Shown piece after piece: positions 51,843 to 60,412 of a stretch of DNA of 64,000 bases. The stretch spans positions 558,001 to 622,000 of the forward strand of contig NZ_FNUJ01000003.1 of the NCBI RefSeq assembly GCF_900107925.1, in the 5' to 3' direction. The notes below the pieces were generated by a model that searched no databases, had not been told where the DNA came from, and saw nothing but the letters and a program-made list of their open reading frames with translations. Position 1 is the first letter of the stretch. Each line of letters opens with the position of its first letter. The translations under genes and the position numbers were made by a program. This stretch comes from Amycolatopsis pretoriensis (GTDB taxonomy: Bacteria; Actinomycetota; Actinomycetes; Mycobacteriales; Pseudonocardiaceae).

Positions 51843-52688
51843 TCACAGCCCGCCGAACAGGTCGTCCGCCGCGCCCTCGGCCGGGCCGTGCGCCAGGACG
51901 AAGGAGTCGTGCGCCGGGATCGGCTGGGCGACCTCGTTCGTCAGCGCGAAGTACGGGACGTCGCCGCCGACCACTGCGAGCTGCGTCGCGTGCGCCCGCA
52001 GCGCCGCCAGCTTCGCCGGGACGTACGCGGTGACGTCGAGCGTGGTCGTGATGTCCTCGTCCGGCGTCGCGGGCAGCTCGTCGTCCGGCGGCACCGCGAA
52101 CGCCGTGTCGCCGCGGGTACGCAGAGCGGCCAAGCCGGCGCGGACCGCGTCCCGCGAAGTCACCGTGTGGAACACCCGGGCCACCGGCTCCGCGCGGGTG
52201 GCCGCGGCCATCGTGATCTCGTGGGCGCGGATGTGGTCGGGGTGGCCGTAGCCGCCGAAGGCGTCGTAAGTGACGACGACCTGCGGCCGGACCTCGTCGA
52301 GGACCTCCGCCAGCTGCGCGGCCTGCTCCTCGGCGCTGCCGCCGGTGAAGGCCCGCGGGTGCGACGCCGACGGCGTGCCCGCCATGCCCGAATCGCGCCA
52401 CCGCCCGATCCCGCCCAGATAACGATGTCGTGACACCCCGAGTGCGGCGCACGCGCGCTGCAGCTCGGCGGCGCGGTAGCCGCCCAGCTGGTCGGCGGCC
52501 CACGCGCCCAGCCCGGCCAGCTCGCCGAGGCCGGCCATGATCTCGCCTTCCTCACCGAGAGTGCAGGTCACCACGGTCACCTCGGCACCTTCGGCGGCGT
52601 ATCGTGCGATCGTGGCGCCGGTGGTGATGCTCTCGTCGTCGGGATGGGCGTGGACGAGCAGGAGCCTGCGCGGTTCCGGGGAGATCAC
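51843..52688 (-). CDS. mshB: MshB, GlcNAc-Ins deacetylase of mycothiol synthesis
   Basis: Removes acetate from GlcNAc-inositol in the pathway to mycothiol, the main thiol of actinobacteria. Protein of 281 residues, LmbE-like fold. Zinc ligands in VHAHPDDESI (His, Asp, with the catalytic Asp next to them) and GGYGHPDHIRAHE. GTG at 52688 gives MISPEPRRLLLVHAHPDDE; the longer frame to 52817 runs into the divergent ABC promoter. It starts a three-gene operon with the Rv1171-like and hypothetical genes. Present only in actinobacteria that make mycothiol. Confidence 0.96.
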   Translation of the reverse strand: MISPEPRRLLLVHAHPDDESITTGATIARYAAEGAEVTVVTCTLGEEGEIMAGLGELAGLGAWAADQLGGYRAAELQRACAALGVSRHRYLGGIGRWRDSGMAGTPSASHPRAFTGGSAEEQAAQLAEVLDEVRPQVVVTYDAFGGYGHPDHIRAHEITMAAATRAEPVARVFHTVTSRDAVRAGLAALRTRGDTAFAVPPDDELPATPDEDITTTLDVTAYVPAKLAALRAHATQLAVVGGDVPYFALTNEVAQPIPAHDSFVLAHGPAEGAADDLFGGL

Positions 52689-52801
52689 GGGTTGAGCGTA
52701 ATTCCCGTGGTCCGACCTTCGTCGGGGACACCCTCGGTTATCCTCGCGCGAGTCGCGACCGCCGCGTCGCGATCGTCTGTACCCCCACGAAGGGCATCTT
52801 G

Positions 52802-54583
52802 GTGAGCACTGAAGCAACTTCGGCGGACGTCGCCGGCGTGTCCGGATCCGTTCTGTCGATCTCCGATCTCAGCGTGTCGTTCCGGACCGAGGACGGCGTC
52901 GTCGATGCCGTCAAGGGCATCGGCTTCGACGTGAAGCCCGGCGAGATCGTCGCCGTGGTCGGGGAATCGGGATCCGGCAAGTCCGTCACGTCGATGTCGG
53001 TGCTGGGCCTGCTGCCCAAGACCAGCAAGATCGCCGGCGAGCTGCGCCTCGGCGAGCGCAACCTGGCGGATCTCAAAGAGAAGGACATGCAGAAGATCCG
53101 CGGCAACCAGGTCGCGATGATCTTCCAGGAGCCGATGACCGCGCTGAACCCGGTCTACACGGTCGGCTGGCAGCTGCGCGAGGCCCTGCGCTCGCACCTG
53201 GACATCTCCAAGGCCGCCGCGGACAAGCGCGCGGTCGAGCTGCTGGACATGGTCGGCATCCCGAACCCCGAGCTGCGGTTCAAGCAGTACCCGCACCAGC
53301 TCTCGGGCGGTCTGCGCCAGCGCGTCGTCATCGCCATGGCGATCTCCTGCGACCCGAAGGTCATCATCGCCGACGAGCCGACCACCGCGCTCGACGTCAC
53401 GGTGCAGGCGGAGATCCTCGGCCTGCTGCGCAAGCTGCGCGACACCCTCGACACGGCGATCGTGCTGATCACCCACGACATGGGCGTCGTCGCCGACATG
53501 GCCGACCGCGTCATCGTGATGTACCAGGGCGAGATCGTCGAGGAGTCCCCGTCGCGCGAGCTGTTCGCGTCGCCGAAGGAGGACTACACGCGGCGGCTGC
53601 TGGCCGCGGTGCCGGTGCTCGGCCAGCGCCCCGAGGGACGCCGCCTGCTCGACGACACCGGGATCGCCTCCGACAGCACCGAGGCGGCCAGGATCGCCGA
53701 GGAGATCCGGCTGGCCGACGCCGAACTGGAGGCCGTGATCGAGGAGGCCGCCCCGGCCCTCGAGATCAAGAACCTGGTGCTCGAGTACCCGGGCCGCCGC
53801 GGTCAGGGCAAGAACCGCGCGGTCGACGACGTCTCGCTGACCATCGCCAAGGGCGAGATCGTCGGCCTGGTGGGCGAGTCCGGCTCGGGCAAGACGACGG
53901 TCGGCCGCTGCGCCATCCGCCTGCTCGACCCGACCTCGGGCACGGTCTCGATCGCGGGCAAGGACATCACGAAGATGTCGGCGAAGGAGCTTCGCCCGCT
54001 TCGCCGGTACTTCTCGATCGTGTTCCAGGACCCGGCGTCCACGCTGGACCCGAAGATGACGATCGGCGAGTCGATCGCCGAGCCGATGGTGCTGCACAAG
54101 GTGCTGAGCGGCAAGGAGCTGTCGGCGCGGGTGCGCTCGCTGCTCGACAAGGTCGAGCTGGGCGGGCACTACATGAACCGCTACCCGCACGAGCTCTCCG
54201 GCGGCCAGCGCCAGCGCGTGGCGATCGCCCGCGCGCTGTCGCTCGACCCGGCGCTGCTGATCGCGGACGAGCCGACCTCGGCGCTGGACGTGTCGGTGCA
54301 GGCCCGCGTGCTGGACCTGTTCCTCGACCTGCAGCAGTCGCTGCAATTCGCGTGCCTGTTCATCAGCCACGACCTGGCGGTGGTCGACCTGCTGGCCGAC
54401 CGCGTCGCGGTGATGCAGCACGGCAAGCTCGTCGAGGTCGGCACGCGCGACCAGGTGCTGCACGCGCCGCAGCAGGACTACACGCGCCGGCTCCTGTCGG
54501 CGGCCCCGGTCGCGGACCCGGTGCTGCAGGCCGAGCGCCGCGCGGCCTGGGAGGCCGGCAAGCTGGCCCCCGTGGCCGACTGA
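52802..54583 (+). CDS. Double ATPase subunit (DppD-DppF fusion) of peptide ABC importer
   Basis: Two ABC ATPase domains in one chain of 593 residues. Domain 1 (20-275): GESGSGKS, LSGGL, VIIADEPTTALD. Domain 2 (320-585): GESGSGKT, LSGGQRQRVAIARAL, LLIADEPTSALD. Each has the oligopeptide-type C-terminal tail (SPKEDYTRRLLAAVP). Fusion saves the heterodimer of separate DppD and DppF. GTG at 52802 (a TTG precedes it). It is on the opposite strand from the permease and binding-protein genes and convergent with them; a small hypothetical gene lies between. Together they form one importer. Confidence 0.95.
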   Translation: MSTEATSADVAGVSGSVLSISDLSVSFRTEDGVVDAVKGIGFDVKPGEIVAVVGESGSGKSVTSMSVLGLLPKTSKIAGELRLGERNLADLKEKDMQKIRGNQVAMIFQEPMTALNPVYTVGWQLREALRSHLDISKAAADKRAVELLDMVGIPNPELRFKQYPHQLSGGLRQRVVIAMAISCDPKVIIADEPTTALDVTVQAEILGLLRKLRDTLDTAIVLITHDMGVVADMADRVIVMYQGEIVEESPSRELFASPKEDYTRRLLAAVPVLGQRPEGRRLLDDTGIASDSTEAARIAEEIRLADAELEAVIEEAAPALEIKNLVLEYPGRRGQGKNRAVDDVSLTIAKGEIVGLVGESGSGKTTVGRCAIRLLDPTSGTVSIAGKDITKMSAKELRPLRRYFSIVFQDPASTLDPKMTIGESIAEPMVLHKVLSGKELSARVRSLLDKVELGGHYMNRYPHELSGGQRQRVAIARALSLDPALLIADEPTSALDVSVQARVLDLFLDLQQSLQFACLFISHDLAVVDLLADRVAVMQHGKLVEVGTRDQVLHAPQQDYTRRLLSAAPVADPVLQAERRAAWEAGKLAPVAD

Positions 54584-54597
54584 GGCCCTGAAGACAC

Positions 54598-54632
54598 GGA
54601 AGGCCGCCACCCGGCTCGGGTGGCGGCCTTCC
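54598..54632. terminator. Perfect bidirectional hairpin
   Basis: 16-bp stem GGAAGGCCGCCACCCG / CGGGTGGCGGCCTTCC with loop GCT, between the ATPase gene and the convergent gene ending at 54639. No long T tract; typical in this genome. Confidence 0.88.
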
Positions 54633-54638
54633 GGCGTT

Positions 54639-55049
54639 TCACGGGTGGTACGGCGGGCCGAAGGCCGGATCCTCCTCATCGGGCCGCTCCGGGGCGTACT
54701 GGCGCAACTCGCCGTCGCGGAACATCCAGACCCGGAAGAACAGCTGCTCCTGGTCCATCAGGAAGACCTGGACGGCGTGCGGGGCCAGCCACGGCAGCGT
54801 CTGCACCCGGTCGAGCAGCGCGCTCAGGTCGGCGTGGTTGAGCGCGCCGGCCCAGACCCGGCACTCCGGGTTCTTCCAGCCGCCCCAGGGATTGACCTCG
54901 GCCCCGGTCAGCTCGCGGAGGTAGCCGCAGCCGAGCGCGGCGGAGTCGTAGCGCCTCGGCGCTTCGGTGCGCAGCCACTCGCTCAGCGCCTCGGCGGCTT
55001 TCCAGTCCTCCATCGAGGTGGACAGCATCATGTTCGTCACCCAGCTCAC
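54639..55049 (-). CDS. Conserved hypothetical (MSWVT-type) protein
   Basis: Protein of 136 residues of a small actinobacterial family with no name known to me. N-terminus MSWVTNMMLSTSMEDWKAAEALSEWL (in part) and central NPWGGWKNPECRVWAGALNHADL, then VQVFLMDQEQLFFRVWMFRD. The Trp/Gly-rich centre suggests a small beta fold. It is inserted between the permease genes and the ATPase gene, same strand as the permeases, 43 bases after the DppB gene. A link to peptide import is not established. GTG at 55049. Confidence 0.75.
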   Translation of the reverse strand: MSWVTNMMLSTSMEDWKAAEALSEWLRTEAPRRYDSAALGCGYLRELTGAEVNPWGGWKNPECRVWAGALNHADLSALLDRVQTLPWLAPHAVQVFLMDQEQLFFRVWMFRDGELRQYAPERPDEEDPAFGPPYHP

Positions 55050-55092
55050 CGGGCGATCCTGCCCGGTCGCCGACGCGCCGGGCCAGCCGTTT

Positions 55093-56109
55093 TCAGCCCA
55101 CCCGGATGCGGGGGTCGAGGATGCCGTAGAGCAGGTCCGCGACCAGGTTCGCGATCACCACGCTCGCCGCGATCACCACCAGCCAGCCCATCAGGACCTG
55201 CGGGTCGTTCTTGTTGACCGCCTCCACCAGCAGCGTGCCCATGCCGTGCCAGGTGAAGACCGTCTCCGTGATGATCGCGCCCGTCACCGTGGCGCCGAAG
55301 TTGACCGAGAACAGCGTCATCACCGGGATCAGCGCGTTGCGGAACGCGTGCCGCCAGATCACGCGGCTGTTCGAGACGCCCTTGGCGCGCGCGGTGCGGA
55401 CGTAGTCGGCGCCCAGGACCTCCAGCATCGACGCCCGCTGGAAGCGGCTGTACGCGGCGGACGTGATGGCCATGATCGACAGCGTCGGCAGCAGGAACGC
55501 GCCGACGTACTTCGCGAGCGCGTCGCCCACTCCGGTCGCCGAGAGGCTCTCCGGGCTCGTCGTGCGCAGCCACGGGTCGCCGAGGACGTCGGACAGGCCC
55601 AGCTGCCGCACCCAGCCGTTCAGGCGGATCGCGTAGCCCTTGAGGACGATGGCGATGCAGAAGATCGGCATCGAGAACATCAGGAACGCCAGCGTCGTCG
55701 CCAGGTAGTCCCAGATCGAGTACTGCTTGACGGCCGCGAGCACCCCGACCAGCACGCCGAAGACCAGCGCCAGGATCGACGCGGCCAGCACCAGCTCGAG
55801 CGTCACCTTGAAGGCCGCCATCACCTTCGGCGCCACCGGCTGGAGCGCGTTGCCCTGGGCGATGGAGATGCCCCAGTCGCCGCTGAGGAAGTGGCCGAGC
55901 CAGGTGAAGTACCGCGCGACGACGCCCTGGTCCAGGCCGAGCTTGTGCTCGGTGGCGGCGATCGCCTCGAGGTTGATGCCGGGTTTGCTGCGCAGCTCCC
56001 CGAGCGGGTCGCCCGTGTTGGCGACCATGACGAAGCAGAGGAACGTGCCGACCAGCAGGACCGGGACGGAGATGACCAGCCGGCGGAGCACGTAGAGCAC
56101 GAGATTCAT
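55093..56109 (-). CDS. DppB-type peptide ABC permease, copy 1
   Basis: Inner-membrane permease of 338 residues with about six to seven helices. Family start LVLYVLRRLVISVPVLLVGT, periplasmic loop with GLDQGVVARYFTWLGHFLSGDWG, and coupling (EAA) loop RTARAKGVSNSRVIWRHAFRNAL read in part, where the ATPase docks. ATG at 56109. It is a close paralogue of the gene at 57111 along its full length, with DppC between them. Most such systems have one DppB and one DppC, so the second DppB is surplus; heterotrimer or alternative pairing is possible. Confidence 0.92.
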   Translation of the reverse strand: MNLVLYVLRRLVISVPVLLVGTFLCFVMVANTGDPLGELRSKPGINLEAIAATEHKLGLDQGVVARYFTWLGHFLSGDWGISIAQGNALQPVAPKVMAAFKVTLELVLAASILALVFGVLVGVLAAVKQYSIWDYLATTLAFLMFSMPIFCIAIVLKGYAIRLNGWVRQLGLSDVLGDPWLRTTSPESLSATGVGDALAKYVGAFLLPTLSIMAITSAAYSRFQRASMLEVLGADYVRTARAKGVSNSRVIWRHAFRNALIPVMTLFSVNFGATVTGAIITETVFTWHGMGTLLVEAVNKNDPQVLMGWLVVIAASVVIANLVADLLYGILDPRIRVG

Positions 56110-56188
56110 CCGAAACCCCCAGGTCCGGCGATCGTCGCGCGAAAACGGACGCGGGGGCGACCGGAACCGGTCACCCCCGCGTCGGCGT

Positions 56189-57118
56189 TCAGGCCTTCAT
56201 TCTCCGCTGCCGCGGGTCGAAGGCGTCGCGAAGACCGTCACCGATGAAGTTGATCGTCAGTGAAATCAGCACGAGCACGATGAACGGCCCGAAGAACAGC
56301 GCCGGCCGCGTCTGCAGCTGGGCGTAGTTCTCCAGGATGACGCGGCCGAGCGAGGTGTCCGGCAGCTGCACGCCGAGGCCGATGAACGACAGCGCGGCTT
56401 CCGCCAGCACGGCCTGGGCGACCGCGAGGGTCGCGTTGACCGTGATGCTGCCGACCATGTTCGGCACCAGGTGCTTGAAGATGATCCGGAACGTGCCGGC
56501 ACCCGAAGCGCGAGCCGCGTCGACGAACTCGCGCTGGGACAGCGACATCGCTTCGGCCCGGGTGATCCGGGCGATCTGCATCCAGCCGAACGCCGCCAGC
56601 ACCAGCGCGACGATGTACCAGGAGCCGCTCCCGAACACCTTCGCCAGGATGGCCGCCGCGGCGATCTGCGGGATGATCAGGAACAGGTCCGTCACCCGCG
56701 AGACCGCCGAGTCGGTGAACCGGCGCAGGTAGCCGGCCAGCGCGCCGAGCACGACGCCGATCACCGTCGACAGGATCGACACCGTGAGCGCGATGAGCAG
56801 CGAGAACTGCGTTCCGCGCAGGATCTGCGACACCATGTCCTTGCCGACCTGCGTGGTGCCCAGCGGGAAGTCGCCGCTCGGCCTCGCGAAGGACGGGAAG
56901 GAGCTGTCCTCGTAGCTGTGCTTCCAGAACAGCGGCAGGATGATGCTGAGCAGGATGATCAGCACCAGCACCGCGGTCGAGGCCATGGCCAGCTTGTGGT
57001 GCAGGAACTTCCGGAGGACCAGCTTGCCCTGGCTCCGGGGTTCGGGCAGCGCTTCCGGCGGGAGCGTTCCGTCCTTGGTCGCGGTCTCGCTCGCGAGAAG
57101 GGAGTTCAAGTCAGCCAA
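56189..57118 (-). CDS. DppC-type peptide ABC permease
   Basis: Inner-membrane permease of 309 residues. N-terminal cytoplasmic segment then LRKFLHHKLAMASTAVLVL, six helices, and coupling loop EFVDAARASGAGTFRIIFKHL. The C-terminus GDGLRDAFDPRQRRMKA is the classical DppC ending. TTG at 57118 (MADLNSLL) overlaps the upstream dppB copy by eight bases. It pairs with a DppB-like partner to form the import channel for di- or oligopeptides. Confidence 0.94.
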   Translation of the reverse strand: MADLNSLLASETATKDGTLPPEALPEPRSQGKLVLRKFLHHKLAMASTAVLVLIILLSIILPLFWKHSYEDSSFPSFARPSGDFPLGTTQVGKDMVSQILRGTQFSLLIALTVSILSTVIGVVLGALAGYLRRFTDSAVSRVTDLFLIIPQIAAAAILAKVFGSGSWYIVALVLAAFGWMQIARITRAEAMSLSQREFVDAARASGAGTFRIIFKHLVPNMVGSITVNATLAVAQAVLAEAALSFIGLGVQLPDTSLGRVILENYAQLQTRPALFFGPFIVLVLISLTINFIGDGLRDAFDPRQRRMKA

Positions 57119-58127
57119 CGCGAATCCTCGGGTCCAGGATGCCGTACACCAGGTCGGCGATCAGGTTGGCGACGATCACGCTGGTGGCGATGACCACGAG
57201 CCAGCCCATCATCACCTGAGTGTCGTTCTTGTTGACGGCTTCCACCAGCAATGTGCCCATACCGTGCCAGTTGAACACCGTCTCGGTGATGATCGCGCCG
57301 GCGAGCACCGAGCCGAAGTTCACCGAGAACAGGGTGGTCACCGGGATCAGGGCGTTGCGGAACGCGTGCCGGAAGATGACCCGGCCGTTCGCAAGGCCCT
57401 TGGCCCGCGCGGTGCGCACGTAGTCCGAGCCCATGACCTCGAGCATCGAGGCCCGCTGGAACCGGCTGTACGCGGCGAAGCTGATCGCCATGATCGACAG
57501 CGTCGGGAGCAGGTAGGCACCGATCGTGCTGGCTATGAAGTCGCCGACGCCGTCGGTTTTCAGCTGTTCCGGGCTCGTCGTGCGTAGCCATGGATTGCCG
57601 AGGATGTCGGTCAGGCCGAGATCTCGCACCCAGCCGTTGATCTCGATCGCGTAGCTCTTCAGCACGATCGCGACGCAGAAGATCGGCATCGAGAACAGCA
57701 GGAAGGCGAGCGTGGTGGCGAGGTAGTCGACGATCGAGTACTGCTTCACCGCGGCGAGCACGCCGACGATGATCCCGATGACCAGCGCGAGGATCTCGGC
57801 GCCGACGACCAGCTTGAAGGTGACGCCGAACGCGGCCATCACCTTGGGTGCGACCGGCTGGAGCGCGTTGCCCTGCGCGATGGACGTGCCCCAGTCACCC
57901 GACAGGAAGTGCCCGAGCCACGTGAAGTAGCGCGGCACGATGCCCTGGTCCAGGCCCAGCTTGTGGGAGAGCGAGTCCAGCGCTTCCTTGCTGATGTTCG
58001 GGTTGTGCCGGAGCTCGCCGAGCGGGTCGCCGGTGGCGGCGACCATCGCGAACGACAAAAAGGTCCCGACCAGGAGGACGGGAATCGATATCGCCAGACG
58101 GCGAAGGATGTAGATCACCAGGTTCAA
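57111..58127 (-). CDS. DppB-type peptide ABC permease, copy 2
   Basis: Paralogue of the gene at 55093, with the same helices and coupling loop (RTARAKGLANGRVIFRHAF) and end AGLDPRI-like DLVYGILDPRIRVG. Start taken as TTG at 58127: GAGGAG lies seven bases upstream and the resulting length, 338 residues, equals that of the paralogue exactly; the ATG at 58142 lacks a ribosome-binding site. It is the first gene after the binding-protein gene and overlaps dppC. Divergence is moderate, so the duplication is not recent. Confidence 0.92.
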   Translation of the reverse strand: MNLVIYILRRLAISIPVLLVGTFLSFAMVAATGDPLGELRHNPNISKEALDSLSHKLGLDQGIVPRYFTWLGHFLSGDWGTSIAQGNALQPVAPKVMAAFGVTFKLVVGAEILALVIGIIVGVLAAVKQYSIVDYLATTLAFLLFSMPIFCVAIVLKSYAIEINGWVRDLGLTDILGNPWLRTTSPEQLKTDGVGDFIASTIGAYLLPTLSIMAISFAAYSRFQRASMLEVMGSDYVRTARAKGLANGRVIFRHAFRNALIPVTTLFSVNFGSVLAGAIITETVFNWHGMGTLLVEAVNKNDTQVMMGWLVVIATSVIVANLIADLVYGILDPRIRVG

Positions 58128-58188
58128 CGAACTGCTCCTCATCCGGGCCTGGTCGTCAGAAGTGCGCTGGACCGCTACCCGGTTGTCT

Positions 58189-58213
58189 ACCGTAGTGGGG
58201 GTAACCCTACGGT
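58189..58213. promoter_or_regulatory. Dyad upstream of permease operon
   Basis: ACCGTAG (58189-58195) and CTACGGT (58207-58213) are perfect 7-base inverted arms around TGGGGGTAACC. It lies 61 bases upstream of the dppB copy 2 start. It may be an operator for an internal promoter, or help separate binding-protein and permease expression. Confidence 0.4.
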
Positions 58214-58231
58214 CAACAGCTACTTCCGGTG

Positions 58232-58268
58232 GGTACCGGGGCCCGGCTCGTGGCCGGACCCCGGTACC
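58232..58268 (-). terminator. Hairpin after binding-protein gene
   Basis: Stem GGTACCGGGGCCCGGC / GCCGGACCCCGGTACC (58232-58247 and 58253-58268), one mismatch, loop TCGTG. It lies 51 bases after the stop of the binding protein and may cause partial termination, giving more binding protein than permease. Confidence 0.75.
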
Positions 58269-58318
58269 TCCCAGGTCATCTGGAGCGAGGGGAAAGAAGC
58301 CGCGGGGCTAGGCCCTGC

Positions 58319-60127
58319 TTACTTCTTCTCCCACTCGCCGGCGTTCCACAGGACACCGTTGTAGGACTGCATGTACACGCGGTCGATGCCCTTGAACGCC
58401 CACATGCTCGGCGTCTGGAACAGCGGCACGGTCGCGTACTTGTCCGCGATCGCCTTGTCGGCGGCCTGGTAGGACTGCAGCTTCACGGTCTCGTCGGTGG
58501 CGCCGACAGCCGTCTTGAACGCCTCGTCGATCTTCGGGTCGCAGAGGTTCTGGTAGTTCTGGTCACCACCGGCGTTCGGGCAGACGTAGATCGAACGCGA
58601 CTGCGACTTGAACGGCGGGGAGGACCAGCCGAACAGAGCGACGTCGTAGTCACCGGTCGAGACGCGGCCACCCTTGAGGAAGTTGGCGTCGGTCTCGTCC
58701 TTGACCTCGATGCCGGCCGCCTTGGCCTGCGAGATGATGATCTCGACGGTCTGGCTGCGGCGGGCGTTCTGGTTGTGCGTGATCTTGAACGAGGCCCGCT
58801 GGCCGCCCTTGGCGAAGATGCCGTCGGCACCCTTCGCCCAGCCCGCGTCGGTCAGCGTCTTCGCCGCCGCCTCGGCACCCAGGCCGGCCTTGCTGCTGTA
58901 CAGGTCGGTGTAGCCCTCTTCACCCTGGAAGAACACGATCGAGTTCAGCGGGGCCGCGTCGGCCTGGACTTCCTTGAGCAGCTTGTCGGTGATCGCCTTG
59001 CGGTCGACGACCTCGAAGAACGCCTTGCGCAGCGCGTCGTCCTTGAACATGCGGTTGAACTGCAGGTCAAGGTGCTCGTAGGTCAGCTGCGAAGCCGAAC
59101 CGTAGGTCACGCCCTGCGGGGCGAGGCCCTTCATCGTGTTGGCCGCGGTGGCGTCCGGCTGGGTCGACGCCGCGACGTCGATCTCACCGTTCTGCAGCGC
59201 GGTCGCCATGGCCTTGGTGTCTTCCATGGCGCGGACCACGATCTTGGACGGGCCGCCCTTGCCGCCGCCCCACTTCGGGTTCTTCTCGAGCGTGACGGCC
59301 TTCTGGTTGGCGTCGAACGCGGTGATCATGTACGGCCCGGAAGCCGGCATGAGGTCCTTGTTGAAGCCCTTCCACTTGTTCGTCCAGAAGTCGCCGGCCT
59401 TGGCCAGCTGGGCCGGGTCACCGGTCGGCGCGAGCTTCGTGATGTCCGCGATGCCGGTCTGCTTCTCGAGGATGTGCGCCGGCAGGATCTGGACGCCGCT
59501 GAACAGGCCCTTGTAGTCGAGGTACGGCTCGCTGAAGTCCGTCTCGAGGGTCAGGTTGTCCTTGCAGGTGGCGCTCTTGATCTTGTCGTAGCCGGTGGTC
59601 GAAGCCGCGTCGAACGGGTTCTTGCCGTCCGGGCCCTTCGCCTGGCCGCTCTGCGAGAGCCAGCTCAGGTAGAAGTCCTTGCAGTCGAAGGGGGCGTCGT
59701 CCGACCACTTCACGTTCGGCTTGATCTTGTACGTGACGACCTGGGGGTCCTTGGAGGTCACGTCGACCGAGTCGAGGATGTCCTTGTTGAGCAGGATCTT
59801 GTTGTTGCCGTCGAGGACGAAGGCGTCTTCGAGGACGGCGGTCAAGATGTAGGTGTTGTACGAGCTGTTGGTGTCCGGGGTGGTGTTGTTGTACCCGGAG
59901 TACCCGTCGTCGATCCCGACCGTGACCGTGCCGTCCCAGCCCTTGACGTCCGCGAGCTTGAACGTGTCACCCTGCTCGGCCTTGCCGACCGCCATCGCCT
60001 TGACGTCGGTCGACGACCCGTTCTGGTCGGTGCTGCCCGAGCCCGAGTCGCCGCCGCTGCAGGCGCTCAGCAGCAGCGTGGCGCCTGCGACGAGCGACAA
60101 GGCGGAGACTGCTTTGGTTCTCCTCAT
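58319..60127 (-). CDS. Peptide ABC transporter substrate-binding lipoprotein
   Basis: SBP family 5 lipoprotein of 602 residues that captures peptide at the outer membrane face and delivers it to the DppBC channel. Lipobox LLSAC with Cys at residue 23. Domain landmarks: TYKIKPNVKWSDDAPFDCKDF, EKNPKWGGGKGGPSKIV, AFFEVVDRKAITDKLL, all usual for the family. Three Cys in the mature chain could form disulfides. ATG at 60127 with GGAGGG eight bases upstream; the frame to 60214 is rejected. First gene of the importer cluster. Confidence 0.95.
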   Translation of the reverse strand: MRRTKAVSALSLVAGATLLLSACSGGDSGSGSTDQNGSSTDVKAMAVGKAEQGDTFKLADVKGWDGTVTVGIDDGYSGYNNTTPDTNSSYNTYILTAVLEDAFVLDGNNKILLNKDILDSVDVTSKDPQVVTYKIKPNVKWSDDAPFDCKDFYLSWLSQSGQAKGPDGKNPFDAASTTGYDKIKSATCKDNLTLETDFSEPYLDYKGLFSGVQILPAHILEKQTGIADITKLAPTGDPAQLAKAGDFWTNKWKGFNKDLMPASGPYMITAFDANQKAVTLEKNPKWGGGKGGPSKIVVRAMEDTKAMATALQNGEIDVAASTQPDATAANTMKGLAPQGVTYGSASQLTYEHLDLQFNRMFKDDALRKAFFEVVDRKAITDKLLKEVQADAAPLNSIVFFQGEEGYTDLYSSKAGLGAEAAAKTLTDAGWAKGADGIFAKGGQRASFKITHNQNARRSQTVEIIISQAKAAGIEVKDETDANFLKGGRVSTGDYDVALFGWSSPPFKSQSRSIYVCPNAGGDQNYQNLCDPKIDEAFKTAVGATDETVKLQSYQAADKAIADKYATVPLFQTPSMWAFKGIDRVYMQSYNGVLWNAGEWEKK

Positions 60128-60412
60128 GAAGTGTGCCCTCCTAGCACTGAGCCCTTGAATTGTGACAAGGACCCACACCGCTCCGGTTTGGTGCCGGAGC
60201 CTACGACACGCCAAGCGACACTCAACTGGCGCACTGCGGGTGCACGCTAGAAAGGAAAAGCACCGACAGTCACCAGTTCAGGGTCGATCGTGACCAAAGG
60301 GTGACTTCCAGCCGACATCCAGAAATACGACGGTTACCTCACGGATTCAACTGGTCCCACTCGAAGGCGTGCGTCAAGATCACCCGGTAGTACTGAATGC
60401 GTAGCCGAGCGA

